Below, in pieces: positions 1-5,071 of a DNA stretch of 5,071 nucleotides. How positions within the stretch are numbered: the stretch's first letter is position 1; each line of letters starts with the position of its first letter. The translations under genes were made by a program, and so were the position numbers. Source of the DNA: Pseudomonadota bacterium (lineage in GTDB: Bacteria > Myxococcota_A > Polyangia > Haliangiales > Haliangiaceae); NCBI GenBank assembly GCA_023428295.1, contig JAEYYV010000105.1, positions 1-5,071 of the forward strand, in the 5' to 3' direction. The notes under the pieces are model-generated. The model had not been told where the DNA came from. It saw only the letters and a list, made by a program, of their open reading frames with translations, and searched no databases.

Positions 1-943
1 ACGACGACACGTGCACCTTCTCGATCTCGGCGATGGTGTCGAGCGCTTCCTTGGGCTTGCCCGTGACGATCCACGCGACCGAGCGCATGAGCTGGATGAC
101 GCGCACGGCGTCGCTGTTCGGATCGACGTTCTTCTTCGCGAGCTCGGCGAGCCCGCTCTCCGCGGCGGACATGCACTTGTCCCACGCTTCGGCCTTGCAG
201 AAGATCATCGTGACGCCGGCCATGAGCAGGTCGTTCGACTTCGGATACTTCTTCGCGAGCTCGACGGCGACCTGGATCGCCTTGTCGTACTCGCCCATCT
301 CGCCGAGCGCGCGCACGATCGCGGCCGGCACGTTGACGTTCTCGTCGCCGGCCTCGAGCAGCGCCGTCGCTGCGCGAATGGATGCGCGCCACCGCTTGGT
401 CCGCTGCGCGCACTTGCCGTACGCGGTGAGCGGCGGGATGGCGGACGCGTCGAGCTTGGTGATCGCGATCGGCAGCGCCACGCCGAGCTGCTGCACGATC
501 TGCTCGCACGGTGGATTCGGCTGCGCCTCGGCGGCGACGGCTTGAGCGACGATCGCCTTCGCTTGCTCGGGCGTCAGGCCGACCTGCTGCTTCTCGGGCA
601 TCTCGTTTCCCGTCGAGGGCGGGGCTGGATCCGGCGTGGCGCTCGAGCCCGAGCCCGCCGCGGATCCGGATCCCGCCGACGAGCCCTCCTTGGGCGCCCA
701 CGGATCGACGGGCGGTGTTGCCCACGGATCTGTGGCAGCCGGCGCGGCCGAGCCTGCGGGTGCGTTCGTCGCGACCTGCGCTGCGGATCCGCTTCCGCTT
801 TCGGTTCCGCTTCCACTTCCACTTCCACTTCCGCTTCCCGTCGCGGCGGTCGTCGCCGATCCGCCGAACAGACCTGCGGGTGCTTGTTCCTTGCCCTCGC
901 AGCCAACGAGCAGCGCTGCGAGCACGAGCGCGTACTTCACCAT
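1..943 (-). CDS. Lipoprotein with Gly/Ser-rich linker and TPR-like helical domain (C-terminus off window)
   Basis: The visible part is 314 residues, open to the window edge with no stop. The N-terminus MVKYALVLAALLVGC is a short lipoprotein signal with lipobox LVGC, so Cys15 is the predicted lipid-modified residue and the protein should sit on a membrane facing the periplasm or outside. Residues 16-120 are low complexity: a Gly-Ser run (about 36-53), two DPWA motifs (72-75 and 80-83) and further GSGS stretches, probably a flexible tether. From about 122 the chain becomes helical; residues 206-238 resemble a TPR unit (LGEMGEYDKAIQVAVELAKK, then YPKS), followed by two weaker helix pairs (239-272 and 280-310). 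Cys146, 178, 249 and 257 could form disulfides. TPR domains usually bind proteins, so a scaffold or assembly role is inferred; no specific function is recognisable. The start is chosen from the lipobox and a G-rich ribosome site 7 nt upstream. It lies 68 bp after the DUF2892-like gene in the same direction. Confidence 0.85.
   Translation of the reverse strand, partial: MVKYALVLAALLVGCEGKEQAPAGLFGGSATTAATGSGSGSGSGSGTESGSGSAAQVATNAPAGSAAPAATDPWATPPVDPWAPKEGSSAGSGSAAGSGSSATPDPAPPSTGNEMPEKQQVGLTPEQAKAIVAQAVAAEAQPNPPCEQIVQQLGVALPIAITKLDASAIPPLTAYGKCAQRTKRWRASIRAATALLEAGDENVNVPAAIVRALGEMGEYDKAIQVAVELAKKYPKSNDLLMAGVTMIFCKAEAWDKCMSAAESGLAELAKKNVDPNSDAVRVIQLMRSVAWIVTGKPKEALDTIAEIEKVHVSS
789..836 (-). 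repeat. Hexamer tandem repeat encoding Gly-Ser linker
   Basis: Eight consecutive 6-bp units, mostly CCGCTT or CCACTT on the plus strand with one diverged TCGGTT unit, encode alternating Gly and Ser near residues 36-52 of the TPR lipoprotein. The 6-bp unit keeps the reading frame, so gain or loss of units would change linker length by two residues without breaking the gene. Confidence 0.8.
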
Positions 944-950
944 CGAGCAT

Positions 951-956
951 CCCCCC
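951..956 (-). promoter_or_regulatory. G-rich ribosome binding site of the TPR lipoprotein
   Basis: On the minus strand a GTGGGGGG run ends 7 nt before the ATG at 943. It is not a perfect AGGAGG match, but the spacing is right, and it supports this ATG over the out-of-frame ATG at 950. The rest of the 68-bp gap shows no clear terminator or strong promoter. Confidence 0.5.
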
Positions 957-1011
957 ACGAATGTAGGCGTCGATTGTGGCAGAGAATGGGCCCGTCTCGC
1001 GAGCGCCAGAC

Positions 1012-1437
1012 TCAGGCTTCTAGGACCGCGAGCTGATGCTCGAGCGCGCAACGCTCGGCGGCGATCTCTTTCGCGCTACGGAACCCCAGGCGGCGGAACA
1101 GCGCCATCGGCGGGCACCAGCGCTTCATCGCGTGATAGGCGAGGAACCCGATCTGCGTGAAGAACAAGACGCCCCATCCGCCGATGCTCCCCGTGCGCGC
1201 GAGATCGCGCATCGCGAGCGACGACGACAATCCCGCCACGATCGCGAAGTTCAACATGAGCGCTCTGTCCACGTTCCATTCGCGGTCCAGCTCGGTGAGC
1301 CGTGCGCGTATGCGCCAGGCGGACACCTCGGACTCGGCGATCGCACCACGCGTGATGAGATCGATCTTGCGGTTGACGTGATCCGGCGTCCTCTCGCGGA
1401 TTCCGTCGTGATCGGGCGCGTGCCAGTGCGAGCTCAT
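1012..1437 (-). CDS. DUF2892/YgaP-like two-helix membrane protein
   Basis: A 141-residue protein. Residues 1-57 are polar and soluble, containing DHVNRKID (19-26) and a helix ending in LTELDREWNVDRAL. Two hydrophobic segments follow, about 58-76 and 84-103, separated by a short polar turn. After the second comes RWCPPMALFRRLGFRSAKEI (106-125). From memory, a WCP motif after paired hydrophobic segments and before an RRLG-R-EI stretch is typical of DUF2892-type proteins related to the membrane part of YgaP, and an upstream LDREWD-ER motif occurs in one proteobacterial branch. Function is unknown; no rhodanese domain is attached. The cysteine in WCPP (Cys108) is the only obvious candidate functional residue apart from Cys130. 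An earlier in-frame GTG at 1461 exists, but the ATG at 1437 has AGGAG with 6-nt spacing and is preferred. Stop is TGA. It lies 50 bp after the large lipoprotein gene, probably in the same transcript. Confidence 0.85.
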   Translation of the reverse strand: MSSHWHAPDHDGIRERTPDHVNRKIDLITRGAIAESEVSAWRIRARLTELDREWNVDRALMLNFAIVAGLSSSLAMRDLARTGSIGGWGVLFFTQIGFLAYHAMKRWCPPMALFRRLGFRSAKEIAAERCALEHQLAVLEA

Positions 1438-1443
1438 CCGTGA

Positions 1444-1448
1444 CTCCT
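1444..1448 (-). promoter_or_regulatory. Strong Shine-Dalgarno (AGGAG) for the DUF2892-like gene
   Basis: AGGAG on the minus strand sits 6 nt before the ATG at 1437. It decides the start against the GTG at 1461, which lies upstream of it inside the inverted repeat. Three of its bases (1446-1448) belong to the outer arm of that repeat, so RNA folding could hide it. Confidence 0.7.
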
Positions 1449-1481
1449 GGTTTTTCTGCACACACGTGGGTGCAGACCAGG
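1446..1481 (-). other. Long inverted repeat in the gap between the lipoprotein and DUF2892-like genes
   Basis: Outer arms CCTGGT (1446-1451) and ACCAGG (1476-1481) are perfectly complementary, as are inner arms CTGCAC (1456-1461) and GTGCAG (1470-1475). The inner 20 bp (1456-1475), centred near ACGTG, pairs at every position except one symmetric mismatch. A four-base T run in plus-strand reading (A run in the transcript, 1452-1455) interrupts the two stems on one side only. As minus-strand RNA it would fold into a two-part hairpin whose 3' arm overlaps the downstream AGGAG. It could instead be a protein-binding operator. The transcript has A, not U, after the inner stem, so it is not an intrinsic terminator for the minus-strand genes. 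Confidence 0.7.
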
Positions 1482-1487
1482 TGCCAG

Positions 1488-3149
1488 CTAGAAGCGGAAC
1501 GAGACGCTATCGATCGACTCGACGCCCGCCGCACGAAACACGTAGTCGAACGTGTTGGTGTCGTACGAATGCGGAGACAGCGTCGGTCGGGGCTCTGCGT
1601 GCAGGACCATCGCGCGACCGGCCTCGACCTGGACGGTGCACGTCTGCGCGCAGTCGACGGTGCCATCGCTGCTCGTCACGCGCCCCGTGCCTTCGATCTC
1701 GATCGAGAGCGGGACCATGCGCGAGTCGCGATCACCCGGGCGCTTGGTCCGAATGTCCGAGACAAAGCCGATCGAGACGGAGCCGTCAGCGCCGAGCGCG
1801 GGCATCGGCGGTGCGATCGCCGCGAACGGGTCGTGGACGAAGCCCGGCGACACCGTCCACGCCGTCACCGTCGTTCCATCGATCCGCGCGTAGTGACCGC
1901 TGTCCTCGATCTGGCTGTGCTCGAAGCGGCTCGTCACGTGAACGACGCCCGCATCGTCGACGAGGATCTGCGGCTCTGTTCCCGCGCCGATCGCGAGCGG
2001 TGGCAGCCACGTGCCGCCGATGCGTCGCACCAAGAACAGGATGCGCGGCTTGCCGCCGTTGTCGCCGCTGATCGAGCTCACGATGTAGACGTCGTCGCCG
2101 CGCGTGGTCGCGTTCACGTACGCCGGGTTTCGCGTCCCCGGAACCTCCGTTTGCGTCCAGCCACTGCCCGTGTACGCGAGGAGCCACAGCGCCGCGGCCG
2201 GCGTGTAGCCGATGCCGACGAGCGCGGGATGCCCGCCCAGATCGACGAGCGCTTGCGGTGCAAACGACGCCGGCGCGTCCGCGGGCAAGGCGAGCGTGAT
2301 GCCGTCCGCGCGCACGAGCGTCGGTGCCGCTGCGTTCGCGAGCACCATCAGCGTGCCGCCGACATCCGACCAATCGATCATCTCGCGCGCGAGGACCGGA
2401 ATCTCCTGCGGCGCGGGCATCGGCATCCGTGACGACGTGAGCTTCGCGTACTTCGCCATGCGCGCATCGCCAACGCCTTGGCCGACGAGGGCATGCATGC
2501 CGCCCGCGGTGGGGCTCAAGATGGTCCCGCCGACGAGGTCCGCGCCATCGATCTCCGGAACGCAATCGTCGTCGTGATACGCGAACACGGCGTTGTGAGA
2601 TGTGCCGATCATCGCGCCGTCGAAGAACTGCACGCTCGCGGGATTTCCCGTGACCTGGTTGCGGCCGAGGTACGTCGCGCGCTGCATCGTGCGCGTGCTC
2701 CATCCATCCTCGAGGGTGGGCACGCGGCATCCGTCGACCGCGTTGTAGTTGTCCATCGGCACCGAGGGGTTGTTGGTCTCGAGGGACAGCGCACCGTTAC
2801 GCGTGATCGCGTAGATCTTCGCGCCGACCTCACTCGAGCCCGACAGCTCTCGGTCTTTCCACACCGCCGTGCGATAGAGGACGCCACCGTCGACGCGGTA
2901 CGTGCCGACCTCGTCGAGGAACTGCGTGTTCGGCGTGTGGCCATACATCGCGTACACGTTGCGCGCGCCCTCGAGCGAGGGGTGAAACATGCCGCGCTCG
3001 TGAAACGAGATGCCCGTTCCGGGCGCGCCCGGTGTCACGTCGCTCGTCCAGATGCCGTAGAAGTCGCTCTCGGTCGCTTCGCTCGGATCGACCGTGTCAT
3101 CTCCACCGCACGCGACAAGCAGCAACGCGGCGCACGTCAAACTTCGCAT
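1488..3149 (-). CDS. Large secreted lipoprotein with predicted beta-rich body and divergent InlB-type C-terminal module
   Basis: A 553-residue protein beginning MRSLTCAALLLVAC; lipobox LVAC predicts lipid attachment at Cys14, followed by an acidic Gly/Asp linker (GGDDTVDPSEATESD). Residues about 29-125 (FYGIWTSD onward) look like a beta-barrel, lipocalin-like region, a weak resemblance only. The middle (about 140-470) is rich in short beta-strands of the type seen in WD-like or sugar-lectin propellers (ALWLLAYTGSGWTQTEV; PQILVDDAGVVHVTSRFE), suggesting a beta-propeller-like fold by inference. Residues 484-519 (GTGRVTSSDGTVDCAQTC, then G--V-L-AEP) match the pattern of divergent InlB B-repeat modules, with Cys500 and Cys504 likely disulfide-bonded. 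Cys140 and Cys195 may also pair. No catalytic motif is seen; a surface-binding role is possible but unproven. An in-frame ATG at 3185 would add 12 residues; the shorter start gives a clean lipoprotein signal. No Shine-Dalgarno is evident, and a TACGAT box lies 6 nt upstream. Stop is TAG. Confidence 0.85.
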   Translation of the reverse strand: MRSLTCAALLLVACGGDDTVDPSEATESDFYGIWTSDVTPGAPGTGISFHERGMFHPSLEGARNVYAMYGHTPNTQFLDEVGTYRVDGGVLYRTAVWKDRELSGSSEVGAKIYAITRNGALSLETNNPSVPMDNYNAVDGCRVPTLEDGWSTRTMQRATYLGRNQVTGNPASVQFFDGAMIGTSHNAVFAYHDDDCVPEIDGADLVGGTILSPTAGGMHALVGQGVGDARMAKYAKLTSSRMPMPAPQEIPVLAREMIDWSDVGGTLMVLANAAAPTLVRADGITLALPADAPASFAPQALVDLGGHPALVGIGYTPAAALWLLAYTGSGWTQTEVPGTRNPAYVNATTRGDDVYIVSSISGDNGGKPRILFLVRRIGGTWLPPLAIGAGTEPQILVDDAGVVHVTSRFEHSQIEDSGHYARIDGTTVTAWTVSPGFVHDPFAAIAPPMPALGADGSVSIGFVSDIRTKRPGDRDSRMVPLSIEIEGTGRVTSSDGTVDCAQTCTVQVEAGRAMVLHAEPRPTLSPHSYDTNTFDYVFRAAGVESIDSVSFRF

Positions 3150-3155
3150 CGAGCG

Positions 3156-3161
3156 ATCGTA
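3156..3161 (-). promoter_or_regulatory. Possible -10 box for a leaderless transcript of the large lipoprotein
   Basis: TACGAT on the minus strand matches the -10 consensus at four of six positions including the key first T, second A and last T. It ends 6 nt before the ATG at 3149, so a transcript from it would begin at or next to the start codon. There is no recognisable ribosome site, which fits. No good -35 match is seen at 17-bp spacing, so this is tentative. The 71-bp gap (3150-3220) otherwise holds a repeated 8-mer, ATCGAGCG on the plus strand, at 3148-3155 and 3173-3180. Confidence 0.3.
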
Positions 3162-3220
3162 AACGCGGCGCGATCGAGCGCCCATCCCATGACCGTGTGA
3201 GAACCCCGCGCGTACCCGAG

Positions 3221-4723
3221 CTAGCTCAGCAGCGCGCGCAGCGGATGGAGCACGAGGTACACCTCACCGCCGGTCACTTCGGCGGCGGACGGCGCACACG
3301 ACAGCACGATCGCCGCCTCGACGACGCGATCGCCACCCTCGTTGAGATAGATCACACGCTTGATCGGACGGCGCTTGGCGCGCACTTCCTCGAGATCCTC
3401 GAACAGCGACGGATACACCTCGGGCAGCGCCGAGTCGCGAAGCTGGAGGCCCCCTGCATCACCGGCCGCGCCGAGGAACTCGTAGAACGCCGGGTTCGCC
3501 GCGCGCACGCGACCGTCGGCGCCGATCGACGCCATCGGAATCGCGACCGAGCTGAAGATCTCCGCGGACGCCTTGAGCCGGTTGTCCACGTCGCGCCGCT
3601 CGCGAGCCGCGTCGGGGTTGGCCGCGCGACGGCGCCCTTGACCGCCGTCCATGCCGAGCATGTTCATGAGCGCGCGCAGCTCGTAGAGGAACGCGGCGAC
3701 ATCGGGGTGGCGCTTGCTCGGATCTTTGGCTGTCGCGCGGGCGACGAGCTCGTCGGCGCGTTCGTCGATCGGCACTTCGATCAGCTTCGACGGGCACGGC
3801 ACCGGCGCCTTGCGATGTTGCTCGAGCACCTCCTCGAGCGTGCCCGTGAACGGCAGTGTGCCGGTGAGCAGCTCGAAGAACACGATGCCGAGCGCGTAGA
3901 TGTCCGTCGCGGGCGAGGCGGGCGCGCCGCCGATGCGCTCCGGTGCGATGTACTCGGGCGTTCCGTCCATGCCCTCGGTTCGTCCGAGATCCGGACGAGC
4001 GAGACCGAAGTCGAGCAGCTTGATCAGGCGACGGTTCGCGGCCGTCTTCACGATGAAGATGTTCTCGGTCTTGATGTCACCGTGAAGGATGGTGCGGCTG
4101 TGGATGAAGCGCGTCGCGTCGGCGACCTGCCACATCACGTCGCACGCGACCTTGGGCGCGAACTTGCCGCTCGTGCGCAGCTTCTGGTGCACGGTCTGCC
4201 CTTCGAGCAACTCCATGACCATGAACAGGCCGTGCACTTCGTCCTGACCGAAGTCGAAGATCGAGCAGATGTTCTCGTGCGCGAGCGCCGAGGCGAGGCG
4301 CGCTTCTCGATAGAACATCTCGCGAATCTTTGGATTCGTCGCGATGCGCGTCTTGATGAGCTTCAGCGCGAACTGCTTGCCGAGCGCCGAGTGGCGTACG
4401 CGGAGCACGCGACCCATGCCGCCGCGGCCGAGCTGCCCCTCGACGATGTAGCGACCGCCGATGACGTCGCCCGGCTTCGCGCCGCGCTGCCGTCCATCCC
4501 ACGAGTCATCGCCCAAGCCGACCGCATGTGACGAGCCCGTTGCCGGATGCTGCATCTTCTCGTGCAGCGGGTTCGCGAGCCCCTCGATGCCCATCTCGCT
4601 GGCGACGAACGACTTCGTCGACAACATGGAGCGCGTCACCGACGGCAGAAGCGTCTCGTGACCTTCACGTTCGACCGGCTCCGTGAGCAGCAGGTCGATG
4701 TCGCTCTCACCGGGACGCGGCAC
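3221..4723 (-). CDS. Cytosolic Ser/Thr protein kinase with C-terminal PAS domain (non-RD type)
   Basis: A 500-residue Hanks-type kinase. Residues 1-88 are a polar, probably disordered extension. The kinase domain spans about 90-355: glycine loop LGRGGMGRV (98-106), catalytic Lys120 in FALK, alpha-C Glu140, catalytic loop HGDIKTEN with Asp216, Lys218 and Asn221, DFG at 238-240, GTPEYIAPE ending at Glu262, and the late Arg338 in DPSKRHPD. Everything needed for ATP transfer is present. The residue before catalytic Asp216 is Gly215, not Arg, making it a non-RD kinase; Thr249 and Thr255 in the activation segment could still be phosphorylated. A charged linker (about 360-388) leads to a PAS domain (about 389-498; DGRVRAANPAFYEFLG is the typical signature). 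No membrane segment is visible, so it should be cytosolic, with PAS sensing a ligand or partner inside. The start is GTG; an in-frame TAG just upstream rules out anything longer. Stop is TAG. It heads a run of four same-direction genes and is divergent from frataxin. Confidence 0.95.
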   Translation of the reverse strand: MPRPGESDIDLLLTEPVEREGHETLLPSVTRSMLSTKSFVASEMGIEGLANPLHEKMQHPATGSSHAVGLGDDSWDGRQRGAKPGDVIGGRYIVEGQLGRGGMGRVLRVRHSALGKQFALKLIKTRIATNPKIREMFYREARLASALAHENICSIFDFGQDEVHGLFMVMELLEGQTVHQKLRTSGKFAPKVACDVMWQVADATRFIHSRTILHGDIKTENIFIVKTAANRRLIKLLDFGLARPDLGRTEGMDGTPEYIAPERIGGAPASPATDIYALGIVFFELLTGTLPFTGTLEEVLEQHRKAPVPCPSKLIEVPIDERADELVARATAKDPSKRHPDVAAFLYELRALMNMLGMDGGQGRRRAANPDAARERRDVDNRLKASAEIFSSVAIPMASIGADGRVRAANPAFYEFLGAAGDAGGLQLRDSALPEVYPSLFEDLEEVRAKRRPIKRVIYLNEGGDRVVEAAIVLSCAPSAAEVTGGEVYLVLHPLRALLS

Positions 4724-4731
4724 GGACTTCT

Positions 4732-4737
4732 ATCGTA
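4732..4737 (-). promoter_or_regulatory. Possible -10 box for the kinase gene in the divergent gap
   Basis: TACGAT on the minus strand ends 8 nt before the GTG at 4723, so transcription would start within about two bases of the start codon. The same hexamer sits similarly before the large lipoprotein. The in-frame TAG overlaps this box. The only purine-rich run before the GTG is AGAAG, 3 nt away, too close for a normal ribosome site. No good -35 hexamer is found, so this is tentative. Confidence 0.3.
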
Positions 4738-4762
4738 CCAGTTCTGTGCTATTTGCAGGCGC

Positions 4763-5071
4763 ATGGACGAAGCCGACTTCGACCGCGTCGCCCGAGACGA
4801 GCTTCACGCTCTGGAGGACGCGTTCGCCAACGTAGACCCCGACGATGTCGAGATCACGTCGAGCGAGGGCGTATTGCGCATGGATCTGCGCGACGGGACG
4901 AAGATCGTCATCAACAGCCACCGCGCGGCTCGCCAGATCTGGATGGCCGCCGTCGCCACCGCGTGGCATTTCGACCCCATCGACAACGGCGCCAGTTGGC
5001 GCGCCTCCAAGACCGGCGAGGACCTTCGCCCGACGCTGGCACGTCTGGTCCGCGAGCGCGTCGGCGTGTCG
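4763..5071 (+). CDS. cyaY: Frataxin-like iron-binding protein CyaY (3' end off window)
   Basis: The 103 residues seen align by eye along most of a bacterial frataxin, a family usually about 105-110 residues, so only the last few are missing. Visible marks are the first helix FDRVARDELHALEDAF with many acidic residues (Asp2, Glu3, Asp5, Asp12, Glu13, Glu18, Asp19) forming the acidic iron-binding ridge, the strand GVLRMDLRDGTKIVINSH with conserved Asn51, QIWMA (Gln58, Trp60) matching the QVWLA signature, HFD (69-71), Trp79 and the final helix after TGED. Frataxins bind iron and regulate iron-sulfur cluster assembly on IscU with the cysteine desulfurase IscS in the cytosol. No isc gene is visible in the window. 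The ATG is set by family alignment; the nearest purine run, CAGG, is only 3 nt away, so initiation signals are weak. It diverges from the kinase gene across 39 bp. Confidence 0.9.
   Translation, partial: MDEADFDRVARDELHALEDAFANVDPDDVEITSSEGVLRMDLRDGTKIVINSHRAARQIWMAAVATAWHFDPIDNGASWRASKTGEDLRPTLARLVRERVGVS

Noticed and set aside
996..1003. CTCGCGAG palindrome before the TPR lipoprotein
   Set aside because: Eight-base GC palindromes are expected by chance in this base composition, and no T-tract follows.
11..1036. Plus-strand 341-residue open frame opposite the TPR lipoprotein
   Set aside because: Composition is Arg/Gly/Ser low complexity and it covers the Gly-Ser repeat in antisense; the minus-strand frame has a signal peptide and TPR.
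1438..1461. Extended GTG start for the DUF2892-like protein
   Set aside because: It lies inside the inverted repeat and upstream of the AGGAG that fits the ATG at 1437.
1440..2432. Plus-strand 330-residue open frame opposite the large lipoprotein
   Set aside because: Very Arg-rich, no recognisable domain, and antisense to a gene with a clear lipoprotein signal; a GC-driven shadow.
3150..3185. Longer ATG start for the large lipoprotein
   Set aside because: It would put 12 extra residues before a compact lipoprotein signal and has no better ribosome site; not fully excluded.
3218..3227. GAGCTAGCTC palindrome over the kinase stop codon as a terminator
   Set aside because: Only a 10-bp palindrome with no loop and no following U-tract; not a terminator.
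3032..4531. Plus-strand 499-residue open frame opposite the kinase
   Set aside because: It is antisense to a kinase with all catalytic motifs, and its translation is Arg/His/Ala-rich with no domain; such mirror frames are common in high-GC DNA.
4730..5010. Two minus-strand small frames opposite frataxin
   Set aside because: They overlap a strongly recognisable cyaY on the plus strand and show no family resemblance.

Overview
The window is GC-rich, densely coding bacterial DNA. It holds five protein genes, and two run off the ends. A PAS-linked Hanks-type Ser/Thr kinase, lipoproteins with Gly/Ser-rich linkers, a divergent InlB-type repeat module and a bacterial frataxin together suggest a Myxococcota-type bacterium, perhaps Polyangia-like. 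This placement is inferred from gene style, not from a marker gene.

Layout, right to left. At 4763-5071 (+) is the start and almost all of a frataxin/CyaY iron-binding protein. Only 39 bp separates it from a divergent gene at 4723-3221 (-), a cytosolic Ser/Thr kinase with a C-terminal PAS domain and an HGD in place of the usual HRD catalytic motif. In the same direction follow a 553-residue lipoprotein (3149-1488), a two-helix membrane protein of the DUF2892/YgaP type (1437-1012), and a TPR lipoprotein (943 to beyond base 1). Gaps between the four minus-strand genes are 71, 50 and 68 bp. None contains a convincing intrinsic terminator, so they may be co-transcribed.

Two of the three minus-strand gaps, and the divergent gap, carry possible regulatory structure. 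A TACGAT box lies 8 nt before the kinase start and 6 nt before the large lipoprotein start, the spacing expected for leaderless or near-leaderless transcripts. The gap before the DUF2892-like gene holds a long inverted repeat whose outer arm overlaps that gene's Shine-Dalgarno sequence.

Taken together, the minus-strand genes look like a sensory kinase followed by envelope proteins (two lipoproteins and one membrane protein). No sequence feature shows that the kinase acts on them. No tRNA, rRNA, CRISPR array, insertion sequence or phage gene was seen. I found no clearly new multi-gene system. The most notable points are the non-RD PAS kinase, the compact divergent promoter with frataxin, and the Shine-Dalgarno-masking hairpin.
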